From Methanospirillum stamsii (GTDB lineage Archaea; Halobacteriota; Methanomicrobia; Methanomicrobiales; Methanospirillaceae): a DNA stretch of 64,000 nucleotides. The notes under the pieces were generated by a model, which worked only from the letters and a program-made list of their open reading frames with translations, had not been told where the DNA came from and did not search any database. The stretch spans positions 1 to 64,000 of the forward strand of contig NZ_QGMZ01000008.1 of assembly GCF_003173335.1 (NCBI RefSeq). The letters are read 5' to 3'. Positions 16,770-25,391 of this stretch are shown one piece after another (the first letter of the stretch is position 1; the number at the start of each line of letters is the position of its first letter). A program made the position numbers and the translations under genes.

Positions 16770-18058
16770 ACCTTCCTTCCCATCTTACCATTGAAAACAG
16801 CCATCTTATGATTGGTGGTTGTGATACGGTTCAACTTGCATTTACCCATGGAACGCCTCTCTATGTGACCGATGAGATCCGGATCCGGGAAAACTTCAGG
16901 GGATACCTGACCGCAATGTCCGGTTACTATCCAAAGATTCGGGTTCTCTACGCTGCAAAAGCAAATGGGAACCTTTCCATCATGAAGATCCTGGCCCAGG
17001 AAGGAGCAGGTGCAGATGTCTTCTCATCCGGAGAACTTCATCTTGCTCTTCTTTCCGGTATGAAGCCTGAGCACCTCCTCTTTAACGGGTCTTCAAAGAC
17101 CGAGGCAGATCACCGGCTTGCCATTGAAAAAGGAGTCCGGGTCTCCCTGGATTCTCTTGATGAACTGGCCCAGATTGACCGGATTGCAGGAGAAGCAGGA
17201 AAAATTGTTGAGGTTTCTTTCCGGGTAAACCCGGCACTTGATGTTCCGACCCACCCCAAGATTGCAACCGGTCTTGCAACTTCGAAATTCGGTATTCCGG
17301 CGGCGGAGATAACCGATGCCTATGCAGCAGCCCTTGCCTGCAAACATGTCATTCCGGTTGGTATCCACTGCCATATCGGGTCACAGATCCTTGAAGTGGA
17401 GCCTTTTGCAAAGGAAGCCCAGGTCATGATGGAGGTCGTCGAAGAACTCCACCGGATGGGTGTGAAGTTCAAGTTCGTAGATCTTGGTGGCGGTCTTGGG
17501 GTTGCGTATGATCACAACGGGCCTGATGCACCGACTTTTTCAGCATATGCCGGAGCGGTTATGCCGGTCTGTACCTCGGTTCTTGGACGGCTTGGCATCA
17601 GTCCGGAGATCTGGATTGAGCCCGGCCGGTCTATGGTCTGTGACTCGACCCTTCTCCTGACAAAAGTTAACTCGGTCAAGAAGGCACACAAGTCCTTTGT
17701 GAACGTTGACGCCGGATTTAATCTTCTCATCCGACCGGCAATGTATGATTCATACCATGAAGTCCTCATTGCAAACCGTGCGGATGAAAAACCAGCCGGA
17801 ACCTACACAGTAACCGGTCCAATCTGTGAGACCGGGGATATCCTTGCCCATGACCGGCAGCTCCCGGCTGTTATGGCAGGTGATCTTGTTGCCGTCCTTG
17901 ATGCAGGAGCCTATGGATACTCCATGGCTTCCCAGTATAACGGCCGGGGCCGGTGCGGTGAGGTTCTGGTTAAACAGGGGAAAGCAGAACTCATGAGACG
18001 TGCAGAAACCCTCGATGATCTGATGGCTGCACTGATTACTCCTTCCTGGCTGCAGTAA
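16763..18058 (+). CDS. lysA: Diaminopimelate decarboxylase
   Basis: 431 residues; PLP-dependent fold III enzyme that makes lysine from meso-diaminopimelate, the last pathway step. Motifs: YAAKANGN with PLP Lys66, HCHIGSQI, the GGGLGVAY phosphate loop, EPGRSMV, CETGDILA with the active-site Cys, and DAGAYGYSMASQYNGRGR. It starts at one of two adjacent GTG codons (16763 or 16766), with GGAGGTG just upstream, inside the dapL end, so the two are translationally coupled. A LL- to meso-diaminopimelate epimerase (dapF) is not next door and must lie elsewhere. The rpa gene follows after 13 bases. Confidence 0.95.
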   Translation: MVNLPSHLTIENSHLMIGGCDTVQLAFTHGTPLYVTDEIRIRENFRGYLTAMSGYYPKIRVLYAAKANGNLSIMKILAQEGAGADVFSSGELHLALLSGMKPEHLLFNGSSKTEADHRLAIEKGVRVSLDSLDELAQIDRIAGEAGKIVEVSFRVNPALDVPTHPKIATGLATSKFGIPAAEITDAYAAALACKHVIPVGIHCHIGSQILEVEPFAKEAQVMMEVVEELHRMGVKFKFVDLGGGLGVAYDHNGPDAPTFSAYAGAVMPVCTSVLGRLGISPEIWIEPGRSMVCDSTLLLTKVNSVKKAHKSFVNVDAGFNLLIRPAMYDSYHEVLIANRADEKPAGTYTVTGPICETGDILAHDRQLPAVMAGDLVAVLDAGAYGYSMASQYNGRGRCGEVLVKQGKAELMRRAETLDDLMAALITPSWLQ

Positions 18059-18071
18059 GGAGCTGAAACCG

Positions 18072-19358
18072 GTGGTCAGGTATCATTATGCACTGGTAGA
18101 TGATCTCATCAGCAGGGAAGAATTCGACGCTCTGATCGAGAAGAAAATAACCGATTGTGGGAACCTGGCCGATGAAACGGCAGCAGCCCTTCTGGTGGTG
18201 AAAGATCTCGGACGGTCTCATGTGAAGATCCGGGGCCTTCGGGGAAAATCATCTCTCTTCTGTTTTTATGCAAAAATAATCGCCTTCTCCGGGGTGACCG
18301 AGTTTGACCGCCAGAACGGGGAGAAAGGTCTTGTTGCACGCCTTACGGTGGCTGATGAGACCGGACAGGTTGATCTTGTTTTCTGGGACGAACAGGCTGC
18401 AGCTCTTGAAGAGACGTTTGAGATAGCCGATGTTGTAGAGGTCATCGGAAGACATGGAAAGTCTGCCCGTGATATCATGCCCTTAAACCTCCGGAAGACC
18501 TGTGTTGATATTGACTGTGTCATGGAGGTAAAGGAGCGGAAAGCACCAAAACGGGTGGACCTCCATGGGCTTATTATCTCCCTTGCAGATCCGAAACCAT
18601 TCACCAGAAAAGACGGGACCAGCGGTGAGATGGTAAGCGGGCTTGTGGCAGACAGCGTTGGGACAGCCCGGCTCTTATGCTGGGAACCGTCGGTACTTGC
18701 CGGTATTACTCCGGGGATAGCAGTAACAGTCTCCGGTGCCCTGGAAAAGGAGGGCGATTACGGTGGCCGGGAGGTTGTGTTTGACGAAGAGACGATGCTC
18801 TCTCCTGCAGAGGAACCGCCGGAGATCCAGACAACTGCCCTGGAGGCCCTCGTTCCAGAACAGTCCGTCACCGTCCGGGGTACTCTGACCCGCATCCTTC
18901 CGGCAAAACCATTTACCAGAAGGGATGGGTCCACGTCATGGGTCCGGAATCTTCGCCTGTCAGATGGAAGTGCAGAGGTCCCTCTTGTACTCTGGGATGA
19001 TGAGGCAAAACGGCCGCTCCTGCAGGGTGAATCGGTTATTATATACAATGCCTATGTAAAAACCGGAAGGACCGGAGATAATGAGATCTCTCTTGGGAGA
19101 GGAGGGGCGCTTGCTATAGTTCCTCACGAGGGAGAGCATATCCGGGTGCAGGGAACGGTCCTGTATGTTCCCCAAGGAACGCTTCTTACATCACCGGATG
19201 GATCATGGCTGGTCGATACAAAACTTCCCCATGGCACATATGCCATAATGACCGGTTTTGCATGTGGTCAAAGGCTCTTTTCCGAAAGTGAAGAAGTCTT
19301 AGAATATGATGTAAAAATGATAAAAGACAACCTTGAAGCCTTTATTTTGTCACTTTAA
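18072..19358 (+). CDS. RPA-type single-stranded DNA-binding protein with several OB folds
   Basis: 428 residues from a GTG start with GGAG upstream. An N-terminal helical segment leads into repeated OB-fold units, each with the RPA pattern of a regulated-strand motif and LxDxTG...W: VARLTVADETGQVDLVFWDE (about 95-114), VSGLVADSVGTARLLCWEP, and a third around VRNLRLSDGSAEVPLVLWDD. PKPFTRKDGTSG and AKPFTRRDGSTSW are repeated loop motifs between them. A fourth, shorter OB-like region ends the protein. No zinc finger is visible, unlike many euryarchaeal RPAs. It coats single-stranded DNA in replication and repair. radA follows, and lysA lies 13 bases upstream, so it probably shares that transcript. 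Confidence 0.88.
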   Translation: MVRYHYALVDDLISREEFDALIEKKITDCGNLADETAAALLVVKDLGRSHVKIRGLRGKSSLFCFYAKIIAFSGVTEFDRQNGEKGLVARLTVADETGQVDLVFWDEQAAALEETFEIADVVEVIGRHGKSARDIMPLNLRKTCVDIDCVMEVKERKAPKRVDLHGLIISLADPKPFTRKDGTSGEMVSGLVADSVGTARLLCWEPSVLAGITPGIAVTVSGALEKEGDYGGREVVFDEETMLSPAEEPPEIQTTALEALVPEQSVTVRGTLTRILPAKPFTRRDGSTSWVRNLRLSDGSAEVPLVLWDDEAKRPLLQGESVIIYNAYVKTGRTGDNEISLGRGGALAIVPHEGEHIRVQGTVLYVPQGTLLTSPDGSWLVDTKLPHGTYAIMTGFACGQRLFSESEEVLEYDVKMIKDNLEAFILSL

Positions 19359-19394
19359 AAAAAGGCATTTTCACTTTCACCCTGTTTATTTTAG

Positions 19395-19405
19395 ACTTAA
19401 ATACT
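19395..19405 (+). promoter_or_regulatory. Candidate TATA box of radA
   Basis: ACTTAAATACT is an AT-rich element about 37 bases before the radA ATG, and a GATGAGGGA ribosome site lies between. It would let radA be transcribed apart from the lysine/rpa operon. Confidence 0.4.
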
Positions 19406-19441
19406 CCTTGTTGCCACCTGTATGATGAGGGATAAACTACT

Positions 19442-20665
19442 ATGGCAACAGAAGCATACAAGCTTGAGGACATTCCAGGCGTCGGACCTACCACTGCAGA
19501 AAAACTCCGTGAAGCAGGGTATGAATCAGTGGAGAAGATAGCACAGTCAACGACAACTGAATTATATGACACCGCTGAGATAGGCGAAGCAACCGCCCGC
19601 AAGATGATAAAGTGGTGTACATCCCAGGTAAGTCCGGATGCAGCATCTTCATCAGATACAAAGTCCGCAACGCAGGAAGATACTGACAATATGACACAGC
19701 GGAGACTGGACATTGAAGATATTCCGGGAGTAGGCCCTGCAATAGCAGAAAAGCTTCGGGACGCCGGCTTTTTAACGATTGAAAGTATTGCAACCTCTCT
19801 TCCGTCAACACTTGCAGAAGCTGCAGAACTTGGAGAGGCAACCGCCAAGAAGATGATCAAGTGGTGTCGTGACCAGTCTGATATCGGCGGGTTCAAGACT
19901 GGCACTGATGTCTTTGAACAGCGGCTGAAGGTCAAGAAACTCCGGACTCTTGTCCCTGAAGTTGATGATCTCATGGGAGGGGGGTTTGAAACCCAGGCCA
20001 TCACCGAGATGTACGGTGAGTTCGGTTCTGGTAAATCCCAGATAGTTCACCAGATGTCTGTTAATGTCCAGCTTCCGGAAGAACTCGGTGGTCTTGGCGG
20101 TTCGGTCATCTACGTGGATACGGAGAATACCTTCAGACCTGAACGTATTGAACAGATGGTCAGGGGCCTTGAGATTGAAGGTGCCGATCCACAGGATTTT
20201 TTAAAGAATATTCACGTTGCACGTGCCCAGACTTCAGATCATCAGATGCTCCTCATCGAGACATCCCGTGAACTGGCCGAGGAACTCAAAGCTGCAGGAA
20301 AACCGGTCAAACTGGTGATTGTTGATTCACTCACCGGTCTCTTCCGTTCAGAGTATGCAGGACGGGGATCCCTTGCAGAGCGGCAACAGAAACTGAATCG
20401 TCACATGCATGATATCTTCAAACTCTGTGATGAGTACAATGCCATCGGCCTTGTGACAAACCAGGTCCAGTCCAATCCGGCAGTTTTCTTTGGTGACCCG
20501 ACAAAACCTATCGGAGGAAATATCGTAGGTCATACCGCAACCTTCAGAGTATACCTGCGAAAGAGCAAGGGCGGAAAACGTATCTTCAGGCTGGTTGACA
20601 GTCCGAATCTGCCTGAAGGAGAAGCAACGTTCCTTGTTGAAGAAGGTGGAATGCGGTCCTGCTAA
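19442..20665 (+). CDS. radA: RadA recombinase with duplicated N-terminal helix-hairpin-helix domain
   Basis: 407 residues against about 320-350 for ordinary RadA. The C-terminal RecA core is complete: Walker [10 protein letters not shown] with Lys198, the TEMYGEFG lead, [13 protein letters not shown], Walker [17 protein letters not shown], the DNA-binding loop with [10 protein letters not shown] and the ending [20 protein letters not shown]. The N-terminus holds two tandem HhH domains (about 8-62 and 90-144), each with DIPGVGP and a [12 protein letters not shown]-type end, joined by a Ser/Asp/Thr-rich linker. Normal RadA has one. The copies differ at many codons, so the duplication is not recent. 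RadA forms filaments on single-stranded DNA for strand exchange; the neighbouring rpa fits this. Confidence 0.95.
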   Translation: MATEAYKLEDIPGVGPTTAEKLREAGYESVEKIAQSTTTELYDTAEIGEATARKMIKWCTSQVSPDAASSSDTKSATQEDTDNMTQRRLDIEDIPGVGPAIAEKLRDAGFLTIESIATSLPSTLAEAAELGEATAKKMIKWCRDQSDIGGFKTGTDVFEQRLKVKKLRTLVPEVDDLMGGGFETQAITEMYGEFGSGKSQIVHQMSVNVQLPEELGGLGGSVIYVDTENTFRPERIEQMVRGLEIEGADPQDFLKNIHVARAQTSDHQMLLIETSRELAEELKAAGKPVKLVIVDSLTGLFRSEYAGRGSLAERQQKLNRHMHDIFKLCDEYNAIGLVTNQVQSNPAVFFGDPTKPIGGNIVGHTATFRVYLRKSKGGKRIFRLVDSPNLPEGEATFLVEEGGMRSC

Positions 20666-20689
20666 TAGCAAAAGGAGTTTGATATTATA

Positions 20690-21388
20690 GTGTTTCGGGG
20701 AGTGATAACCGATATAGACGGAACGTTGACCGACGAAAAGCGCAGGCTCTCAACTGCTGCCATAGAGACAATACGAAGGCTCCAGGAGAGTGGAGTTGAG
20801 GTGGTGCTCTCATCAGGCAACACCTCATGCCTTCTTAAGGGACTTTGTAAGCTCATCGGGACGGGGGGCACATTTATCGGGGAAAATGGAGGAGTGTACC
20901 GGATTGGATTTACCGGTGAACTACAATTGATCGCAGATAGAAAAATAGCGATTGATGCCCTGAATCTTTGTATTGAGCACTTTCAGAAGAAAGGAATAAC
21001 TCTCGAACTCTTCTCGTATAATGAACGATTCTCTGATGTGGCTTTTGCCCGGACAGTACCGGTTGAAGAAGTTCGTTCTCTTCTTGCCGACTGGCCGGTT
21101 GATATCATGGACACGAACTTTGCGATACACATTCATAAGGCCGGCATTGATAAAGGAAAAACGTTTCAGGTTGTTACAGAAAGCCTTGGAATTAAGCCGG
21201 AAGAATTCCTGGCCATTGGCGATTCGGAAAATGACATTGGAATGATAAAGGCTGCAGGCATTGGCTGTTGTGTTGCAAATGCACAAGAAAGGGTACGGAT
21301 AATATCTGATTACTGTTCATCAGTTCCGTACGGAGAAGGTTTTGTAGAAATAATGAATAGGAACTTTTCTCACATTCTGGCCAGATAA
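20690..21388 (+). CDS. Phosphoglycolate phosphatase (archaeal HAD type)
   Basis: 232 residues, HAD superfamily with a C2-type cap. Motif I DIDGTLTDE (nucleophile and acid Asp), motif II Ser in VVLSSGNTS, motif III Lys in IDKGKTF, and motif IV IGDSENDIGMI. Size and sequence fit the archaeal phosphoglycolate phosphatase/TA0175 group, which removes phosphate from 2-phosphoglycolate, a repair product. A sucrose-phosphatase-like or other small-sugar phosphatase activity cannot be excluded. It begins with GTG; GGAG lies about 13 bases upstream. The 3' end overlaps the convergent PRC-barrel gene by 19 bases. Confidence 0.8.
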   Translation: MFRGVITDIDGTLTDEKRRLSTAAIETIRRLQESGVEVVLSSGNTSCLLKGLCKLIGTGGTFIGENGGVYRIGFTGELQLIADRKIAIDALNLCIEHFQKKGITLELFSYNERFSDVAFARTVPVEEVRSLLADWPVDIMDTNFAIHIHKAGIDKGKTFQVVTESLGIKPEEFLAIGDSENDIGMIKAAGIGCCVANAQERVRIISDYCSSVPYGEGFVEIMNRNFSHILAR

Positions 21389-21621
21389 CGGTCAACGACA
21401 ATAAAATCCTTGATATCCCGTACTGCTTCGAAGGGAATAAGCATATTTTCACCGTCCAGGGTATACCCGGTTGTATCAAATGATTCCTCCGGCTCGAGAA
21501 CCAGGTCGGTAATAAGCCCCGTGTCAAAATCAACCATCAGATTGCGAAGTGATCCTATCCCTTTCCCGTCATTTGTCACGATCTGTTTCCGTGAGAGACT
21601 GCGGGCAAGTATAGACTTCAT
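21370..21621 (-). CDS. PRC-barrel domain protein
   Basis: 83 residues, essentially one PRC-barrel: ILARSLSRKQIVTNDGKGIG, a conserved LRNLMVDFDTG turn, ITDLVLEPEE, and an IPFEAVRDIKDFIVVD ending. Archaeal stand-alone PRC-barrel proteins of this size are widespread and resemble the RNA-binding barrel of RimM, but their role is not settled; RNA metabolism or cell division have been proposed. Single gene, converging on the phosphatase gene with a short 3' overlap. Confidence 0.85.
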   Translation of the reverse strand: MKSILARSLSRKQIVTNDGKGIGSLRNLMVDFDTGLITDLVLEPEESFDTTGYTLDGENMLIPFEAVRDIKDFIVVDRYLARM

Positions 21622-21676
21622 ATATCAGGTTTCAGTCGTATCCGGTAATAAAACTCCCGATCAGATTCTGATATCC

Positions 21677-22669
21677 TTACCTTCGTCCGGGTTTGATTCC
21701 GGTCTTTTTAAGTGCTTTTTCAATCGACCAGTACCCACGGCCCAATTCTTCCTGAAGTTTGTTGTTAATCTCTTTTTCTGTCAGTCTTGTTCCTGATAAT
21801 TCCTGATACCGGTTTCGAAGAGAGTTTATTTCATCATCTGTCCAGGTTTTTCTGGTCAGTTTTCTCTCTGGTTCCAGCGGGGTTCTGATAGTATTAAGGA
21901 GGGATCCGGGAACAAGATTTGCAATCTCCTGAGTGCGTGTGTCAAACATTCCTGATGAGATCTCAAAGCCGATAACGTTTCTGGAGAGTCCGATGGCTGT
22001 CCTGGCGGTTGAGAACCCTCCGAGGAAGAGATCGCACACCAGATCTCCTTCATTGCTGCTGTATTGAATTATCCGGCTTAAGAGTGCAAAGGGAAGTTCG
22101 TTTTTATTTTTTACTCGTCCTGGTTTGTATTCCCGGTTAATTATCCAGACATCCTCCCGGTCCTGGTAATTAAGAGAGCCCCCGTGTTCATCCTTCTCCG
22201 AAAGAGCAACTCTGCATTCGGTGTTAAATGTCCTTATCCCTCCGGGTTTTGTATAATAGAGGATGTGATAATGCGAAGACACAAATTTCCTGCTTGTAAA
22301 AACACCGAAGTTATATTTCCATATGATATGATTGACTTCTTCGAGCCTGGTATGATGGAGCGCATTTAAGATGTGCAAAAGATTGGTATATCCTGATACA
22401 ATATAGATTGAGCCCCCGGGACGTAAGATTCGCTCTGCCTGTGCAATCCAGTTCAAACTGAAGTTCTCATATTCTTCAGCCGGAATCTCAACATACCCGT
22501 CGGTGACAAAAGATTCGTCCCGGTTATAGTGCCGGTGCAGTTTGTCTCCCTCTATGCCATATGGGGGATCGGTAATGATGAGATCAACGGAGTTGTCCGG
22601 GATCTGGGAGGATCCGGGTATACAGTCACCGTTATAGAAAACTCCTCCCGGAATTGTTACTTTGCGCAT
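21677..22669 (-). CDS. Orphan DNA methyltransferase (beta-class, TDPPYG) with C-terminal Myb/HTH-like tail
   Basis: 330 residues. The catalytic motif TDPPYG (about 33-38) comes first and the SAM-binding motif DLFLGGFSTARTAIGL (about 215-230) later, the permuted order of beta-class amino-methyltransferases that make N6-methyladenine or N4-methylcytosine. The C-terminal 60 residues (KTWTDDEINSLRNRYQEL and a GYWSIEKALKKTGI helix) look like a Myb/SANT-type DNA-binding module. No restriction enzyme is nearby, so it is probably an orphan with a housekeeping or regulatory role. The ATG follows the upstream regulator's stop by only 2 bases, so both are in one operon. The target sequence cannot be predicted from sequence alone. 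Confidence 0.82.
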   Translation of the reverse strand: MRKVTIPGGVFYNGDCIPGSSQIPDNSVDLIITDPPYGIEGDKLHRHYNRDESFVTDGYVEIPAEEYENFSLNWIAQAERILRPGGSIYIVSGYTNLLHILNALHHTRLEEVNHIIWKYNFGVFTSRKFVSSHYHILYYTKPGGIRTFNTECRVALSEKDEHGGSLNYQDREDVWIINREYKPGRVKNKNELPFALLSRIIQYSSNEGDLVCDLFLGGFSTARTAIGLSRNVIGFEISSGMFDTRTQEIANLVPGSLLNTIRTPLEPERKLTRKTWTDDEINSLRNRYQELSGTRLTEKEINNKLQEELGRGYWSIEKALKKTGIKPGRR

Positions 22670-22671
22670 AT

Positions 22672-23550
22672 TTAGTTGGTCGGAAGGGTCCGGAAGATGT
22701 CAGACTGGGTCAGGATACCCACCGGTTTGTTATCTTCAAAAACAATGAGTCGGCCTATTGATCGTTCCTTGAATTTCCTGATGACCTCATAGAGCTGGAC
22801 CTGTGCATCAGCATAGACGACGTCCTCGGTCATGACTTCACTGACATGGGTGTCCAGCGGGGAGTCCTTTTCAATAGCCTGCAGGATATCTGACATAGTC
22901 ACAATTCCCATAAGAAATCCCCCGTCCATAACCGGTGCACCATGAATATGATTGGTATTAAAAAGTTTCACCGCATCTTTCAGGCTGGACCGGGTGGAGA
23001 GCATCTTAGTGGGAGTAGACATGTAGTCCCGTATCGGTTTTTTGGGAAGGGAGACCATTTCAAGAATAGATATGATGAGTGCAGGTTCGTTCTCATCTTT
23101 TCCGAATACTTCACCCTTGATCAGGAGTTTGTTGACCGGAGTTGGTCCGATGGTGATAACGTCGCCATTGTTGAAGAGTTTTACACTCCCGATTATTCGT
23201 ATCTGTGCATGACAGATATCAGCATGGGAAAGGGTGGAAAATATGATCTCGCCAACCTTTACTCCTGGAACAATCTCTCCATCCCGGGAGATCTTCACCT
23301 CGTACGTTTCACCATCACGTTTCAGGTTCAGTTCCTTGTAGGCGAGCATGGTCGGGTGATATCCGCCCTTTGGTCCGGGTATGCCATCAACAAGGCCGAT
23401 AGCTTTGAGTGCCTGCATCTGGTTCCGGACGGTTCCGGCGTTCCGGAGAATGATCTCGGCTATCTCCTCTCCCTTAATGGGAATTGATTTCTTCTCATAC
23501 AGACTGATAAGGGTAATCAGGATGTCATTTTGAATAGGGGAGAGATCCAT
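22672..23550 (-). CDS. HTH regulator with two CBS domains
   Basis: 292 residues. N-terminal winged helix (about 1-65: LSPIQNDILITLISLYEK, GTVRNQMQALKAIGLVDG), a middle beta-rich domain (about 70-165) seen in archaeal CBS regulators, then two CBS motifs (MSTPTKMLSTRSSLKDAVK...GIVTMSDIL and MTEDVVYADAQVQLYEVIR...GILTQSDIF). CBS pairs bind adenylates or SAM, so this looks like a transcription factor controlled by such a ligand. It lies directly upstream of the SAM-dependent methyltransferase and would be co-transcribed, making SAM or AMP/ATP attractive effectors. This is inference. Confidence 0.85.
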   Translation of the reverse strand: MDLSPIQNDILITLISLYEKKSIPIKGEEIAEIILRNAGTVRNQMQALKAIGLVDGIPGPKGGYHPTMLAYKELNLKRDGETYEVKISRDGEIVPGVKVGEIIFSTLSHADICHAQIRIIGSVKLFNNGDVITIGPTPVNKLLIKGEVFGKDENEPALIISILEMVSLPKKPIRDYMSTPTKMLSTRSSLKDAVKLFNTNHIHGAPVMDGGFLMGIVTMSDILQAIEKDSPLDTHVSEVMTEDVVYADAQVQLYEVIRKFKERSIGRLIVFEDNKPVGILTQSDIFRTLPTN

Positions 23551-23875
23551 GATTATTTACTCGCTAACGCATGCGTCATAATTTATTTCCACTGAAAGAC
23601 TGTGCAAAGAGTTGTAGGATAAGTCTAGCAAGAACTTATCTTTACGTTCATCTCTATCTGATTTTATTGAGTTTATTAACATGATAAATCATGATGGTTC
23701 ATAAAGTGTGATGAGGAAAAATGAACATGTTTCATACCCGAAAAAAAGTCAATTTCTTACCTGGGAAAAGACCACGACACTGGTGCGGATTTACTCTGGT
23801 GTATCAGAGCGTGTTCTTAACCGGAAGGATAAAAAACAGGATGGTGGAAATCCATTTCATCAATCATATATCTTT
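23551..23875. other. Intergenic gap, no convincing gene
   Basis: About 325 AT-rich bases between divergently read genes on one side and a 3' end on the other. It contains a short direct AACTTATCTTTACG-type stretch and a plus-strand 64-codon frame (from 23721) with a GATGAGGA site but no recognisable features. Promoter elements for the minus-strand HTH-CBS gene must lie near 23570-23620. Confidence 0.4.
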
Positions 23876-24436
23876 TTATACTGAGCATGAGTTTTCATTT
23901 TCAGATTCTATCTGAATTGCGATGTCAAATGCCTGAAGGGCCTCTTCATATTTTCCCAGGAAATTCAGGGCAAATGCCTTGTTATTCCATGCATCGGTAT
24001 ATTGTGGATCGATCTGAATTGCCTTATCAAATGACCGGATTGCATCTTCATATTGTTCCAGGTAATTGAGAGCAAATCCTTTGTTATTCCAGGGGTCTGC
24101 ATAATCCGGCATTATCTCAATTGCTTTATCGCAAACCTGAATCGCTTCTTCGTATCTCCCCAGGAGATTGAAAACGATTCCTTTGTTATTCCATGCTATT
24201 GCATCTTCCGGGTTTATTGAAATTGCCTTTTCAGATGCTTCTAAAGACTCCTCGTATCTTCCGAGAAGGTAGAGGGCAACCCCCTTATTTATCCAGACAT
24301 CCGGATCATTAGGGTTTTGCTTGAGAGCTTGTTCACAGGACTCCAGTGCTTTCTCATAACTCTTAAGATTTTCCAGAATCTCCTGTTTATTGGTTAGGGA
24401 AATATCATCTCTTCCCGAAAAAGATAACGTATCCAT
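23876..24436 (-). CDS. TPR repeat protein (cytoplasmic)
   Basis: 186 residues with about five tetratricopeptide repeats of the canonical spacing (for example DVWINKGVALYLLGRYEESL, AIAWNNKGIVFNLLGRYEEA, PWNNKGFALNYLEQYEDAI, AWNNKAFALNFLGKYEEAL). No signal peptide. TPR solenoids bind peptides or assemble complexes; the partner is unknown. A second, exported TPR gene lies 95 bases upstream on the same strand, and the repeats of both are similar, suggesting duplication of an ancestral gene. Confidence 0.88.
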   Translation of the reverse strand: MDTLSFSGRDDISLTNKQEILENLKSYEKALESCEQALKQNPNDPDVWINKGVALYLLGRYEESLEASEKAISINPEDAIAWNNKGIVFNLLGRYEEAIQVCDKAIEIMPDYADPWNNKGFALNYLEQYEDAIRSFDKAIQIDPQYTDAWNNKAFALNFLGKYEEALQAFDIAIQIESENENSCSV

Positions 24437-24531
24437 AAAGGGCTTTTTGCGTTAAAGGGGTTAAGAGTTCCTTTTCTTATGCGGCTGAAAAAAAGGAGCA
24501 CGAGGTCTCGTCTGCTCAAAATACATGAGTA

Positions 24532-25185
24532 TCAGGAATTAAATTTCATATCTGCATATCTTTGTTCTGCGAATTTAAGACGGATGATAACTTCTGAATA
24601 ATCAGGCTTTATCTGTAGTGCTTTATCAAAGGCAGCAATTGCTTTTGAATAATCTCCAAGGTCAAGGAAGGCAAGCCCCTGGTTATTCCATATCCGGGCA
24701 TCATCCGGTTTTATAGCCAGTGCTTTATCAAATGCCTGCACTGCATCCTTGTAGGTCCGAAGATAGTATAGTCCCATCCCTTTTTTATACCATATCTCTG
24801 CGTCATCCGGCGTAATATTAAGGATTTTATCACATGTCTGGACAATTCCATTATAGTTCCGGTTGGCGTTGTAGATCTTCTCTTTCACATATAGTGAATC
24901 AAGAGACAATGGATTTATTCTTAGTACTTCGTCAAATGACCTGAGTGATTCATCATCCTTCCCAAGAGAATGCAGTGCCATTCCCCTGTCATACCATGTC
25001 GTCTCATTATCCGGGTCAATATTCAGAGATTTATCAAAGGCTTCAACTGCTTTATCATATTTTTGAAGTTTAACTAGTTCTATTCCTTTCTCATACCAGT
25101 CCCTGGCTGATATTTCACCATAGGAAGATCCAATAAGAAATCCAAAAATAGTAAAGAAAAAGAAAAGAAAAGTGAACAATTTCAT
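24532..25185 (-). CDS. Exported TPR repeat protein
   Basis: 217 residues: a phenylalanine-rich signal peptide or anchor (about 2-24, cleavage plausible after SSYG), then about five TPR units (ARDWYEKGIELVKLQKYDKA, TTWYDRGMALHSLGKDDESL, IWYKKGMGLYYLRTYKDAV, IWNNQGLAFLDLGDYSKAI). Probably cell-surface or membrane attached. It is followed by the cytoplasmic TPR gene and may form a two-gene unit. Function unknown. Confidence 0.87.
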   Translation of the reverse strand: MKLFTFLFFFFTIFGFLIGSSYGEISARDWYEKGIELVKLQKYDKAVEAFDKSLNIDPDNETTWYDRGMALHSLGKDDESLRSFDEVLRINPLSLDSLYVKEKIYNANRNYNGIVQTCDKILNITPDDAEIWYKKGMGLYYLRTYKDAVQAFDKALAIKPDDARIWNNQGLAFLDLGDYSKAIAAFDKALQIKPDYSEVIIRLKFAEQRYADMKFNS

Positions 25186-25391
25186 TGAGAAAAAGTTGAT
25201 GTTTTGAAAAAATAATCCTATTTATTCTGGTTTTTTAATAAATCTCATGTATCCGGGATCCATGCGGGGTAATCCTACCACATGGGTCACATGCGTTATG
25301 GGGGGCTGAGTTATCCTGTATGCTCATGAGTTATCTTCTCTGCCGGCACAGTATCAAATACCTATACGAGCATACATGAGGGTGAAATATC

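Noticed and set aside
23721-23915. 64-codon plus-strand frame in a gap
   Set aside because: Has an AGGA-like site but no domain and overlaps the TPR gene on the other strand; kept as noise.
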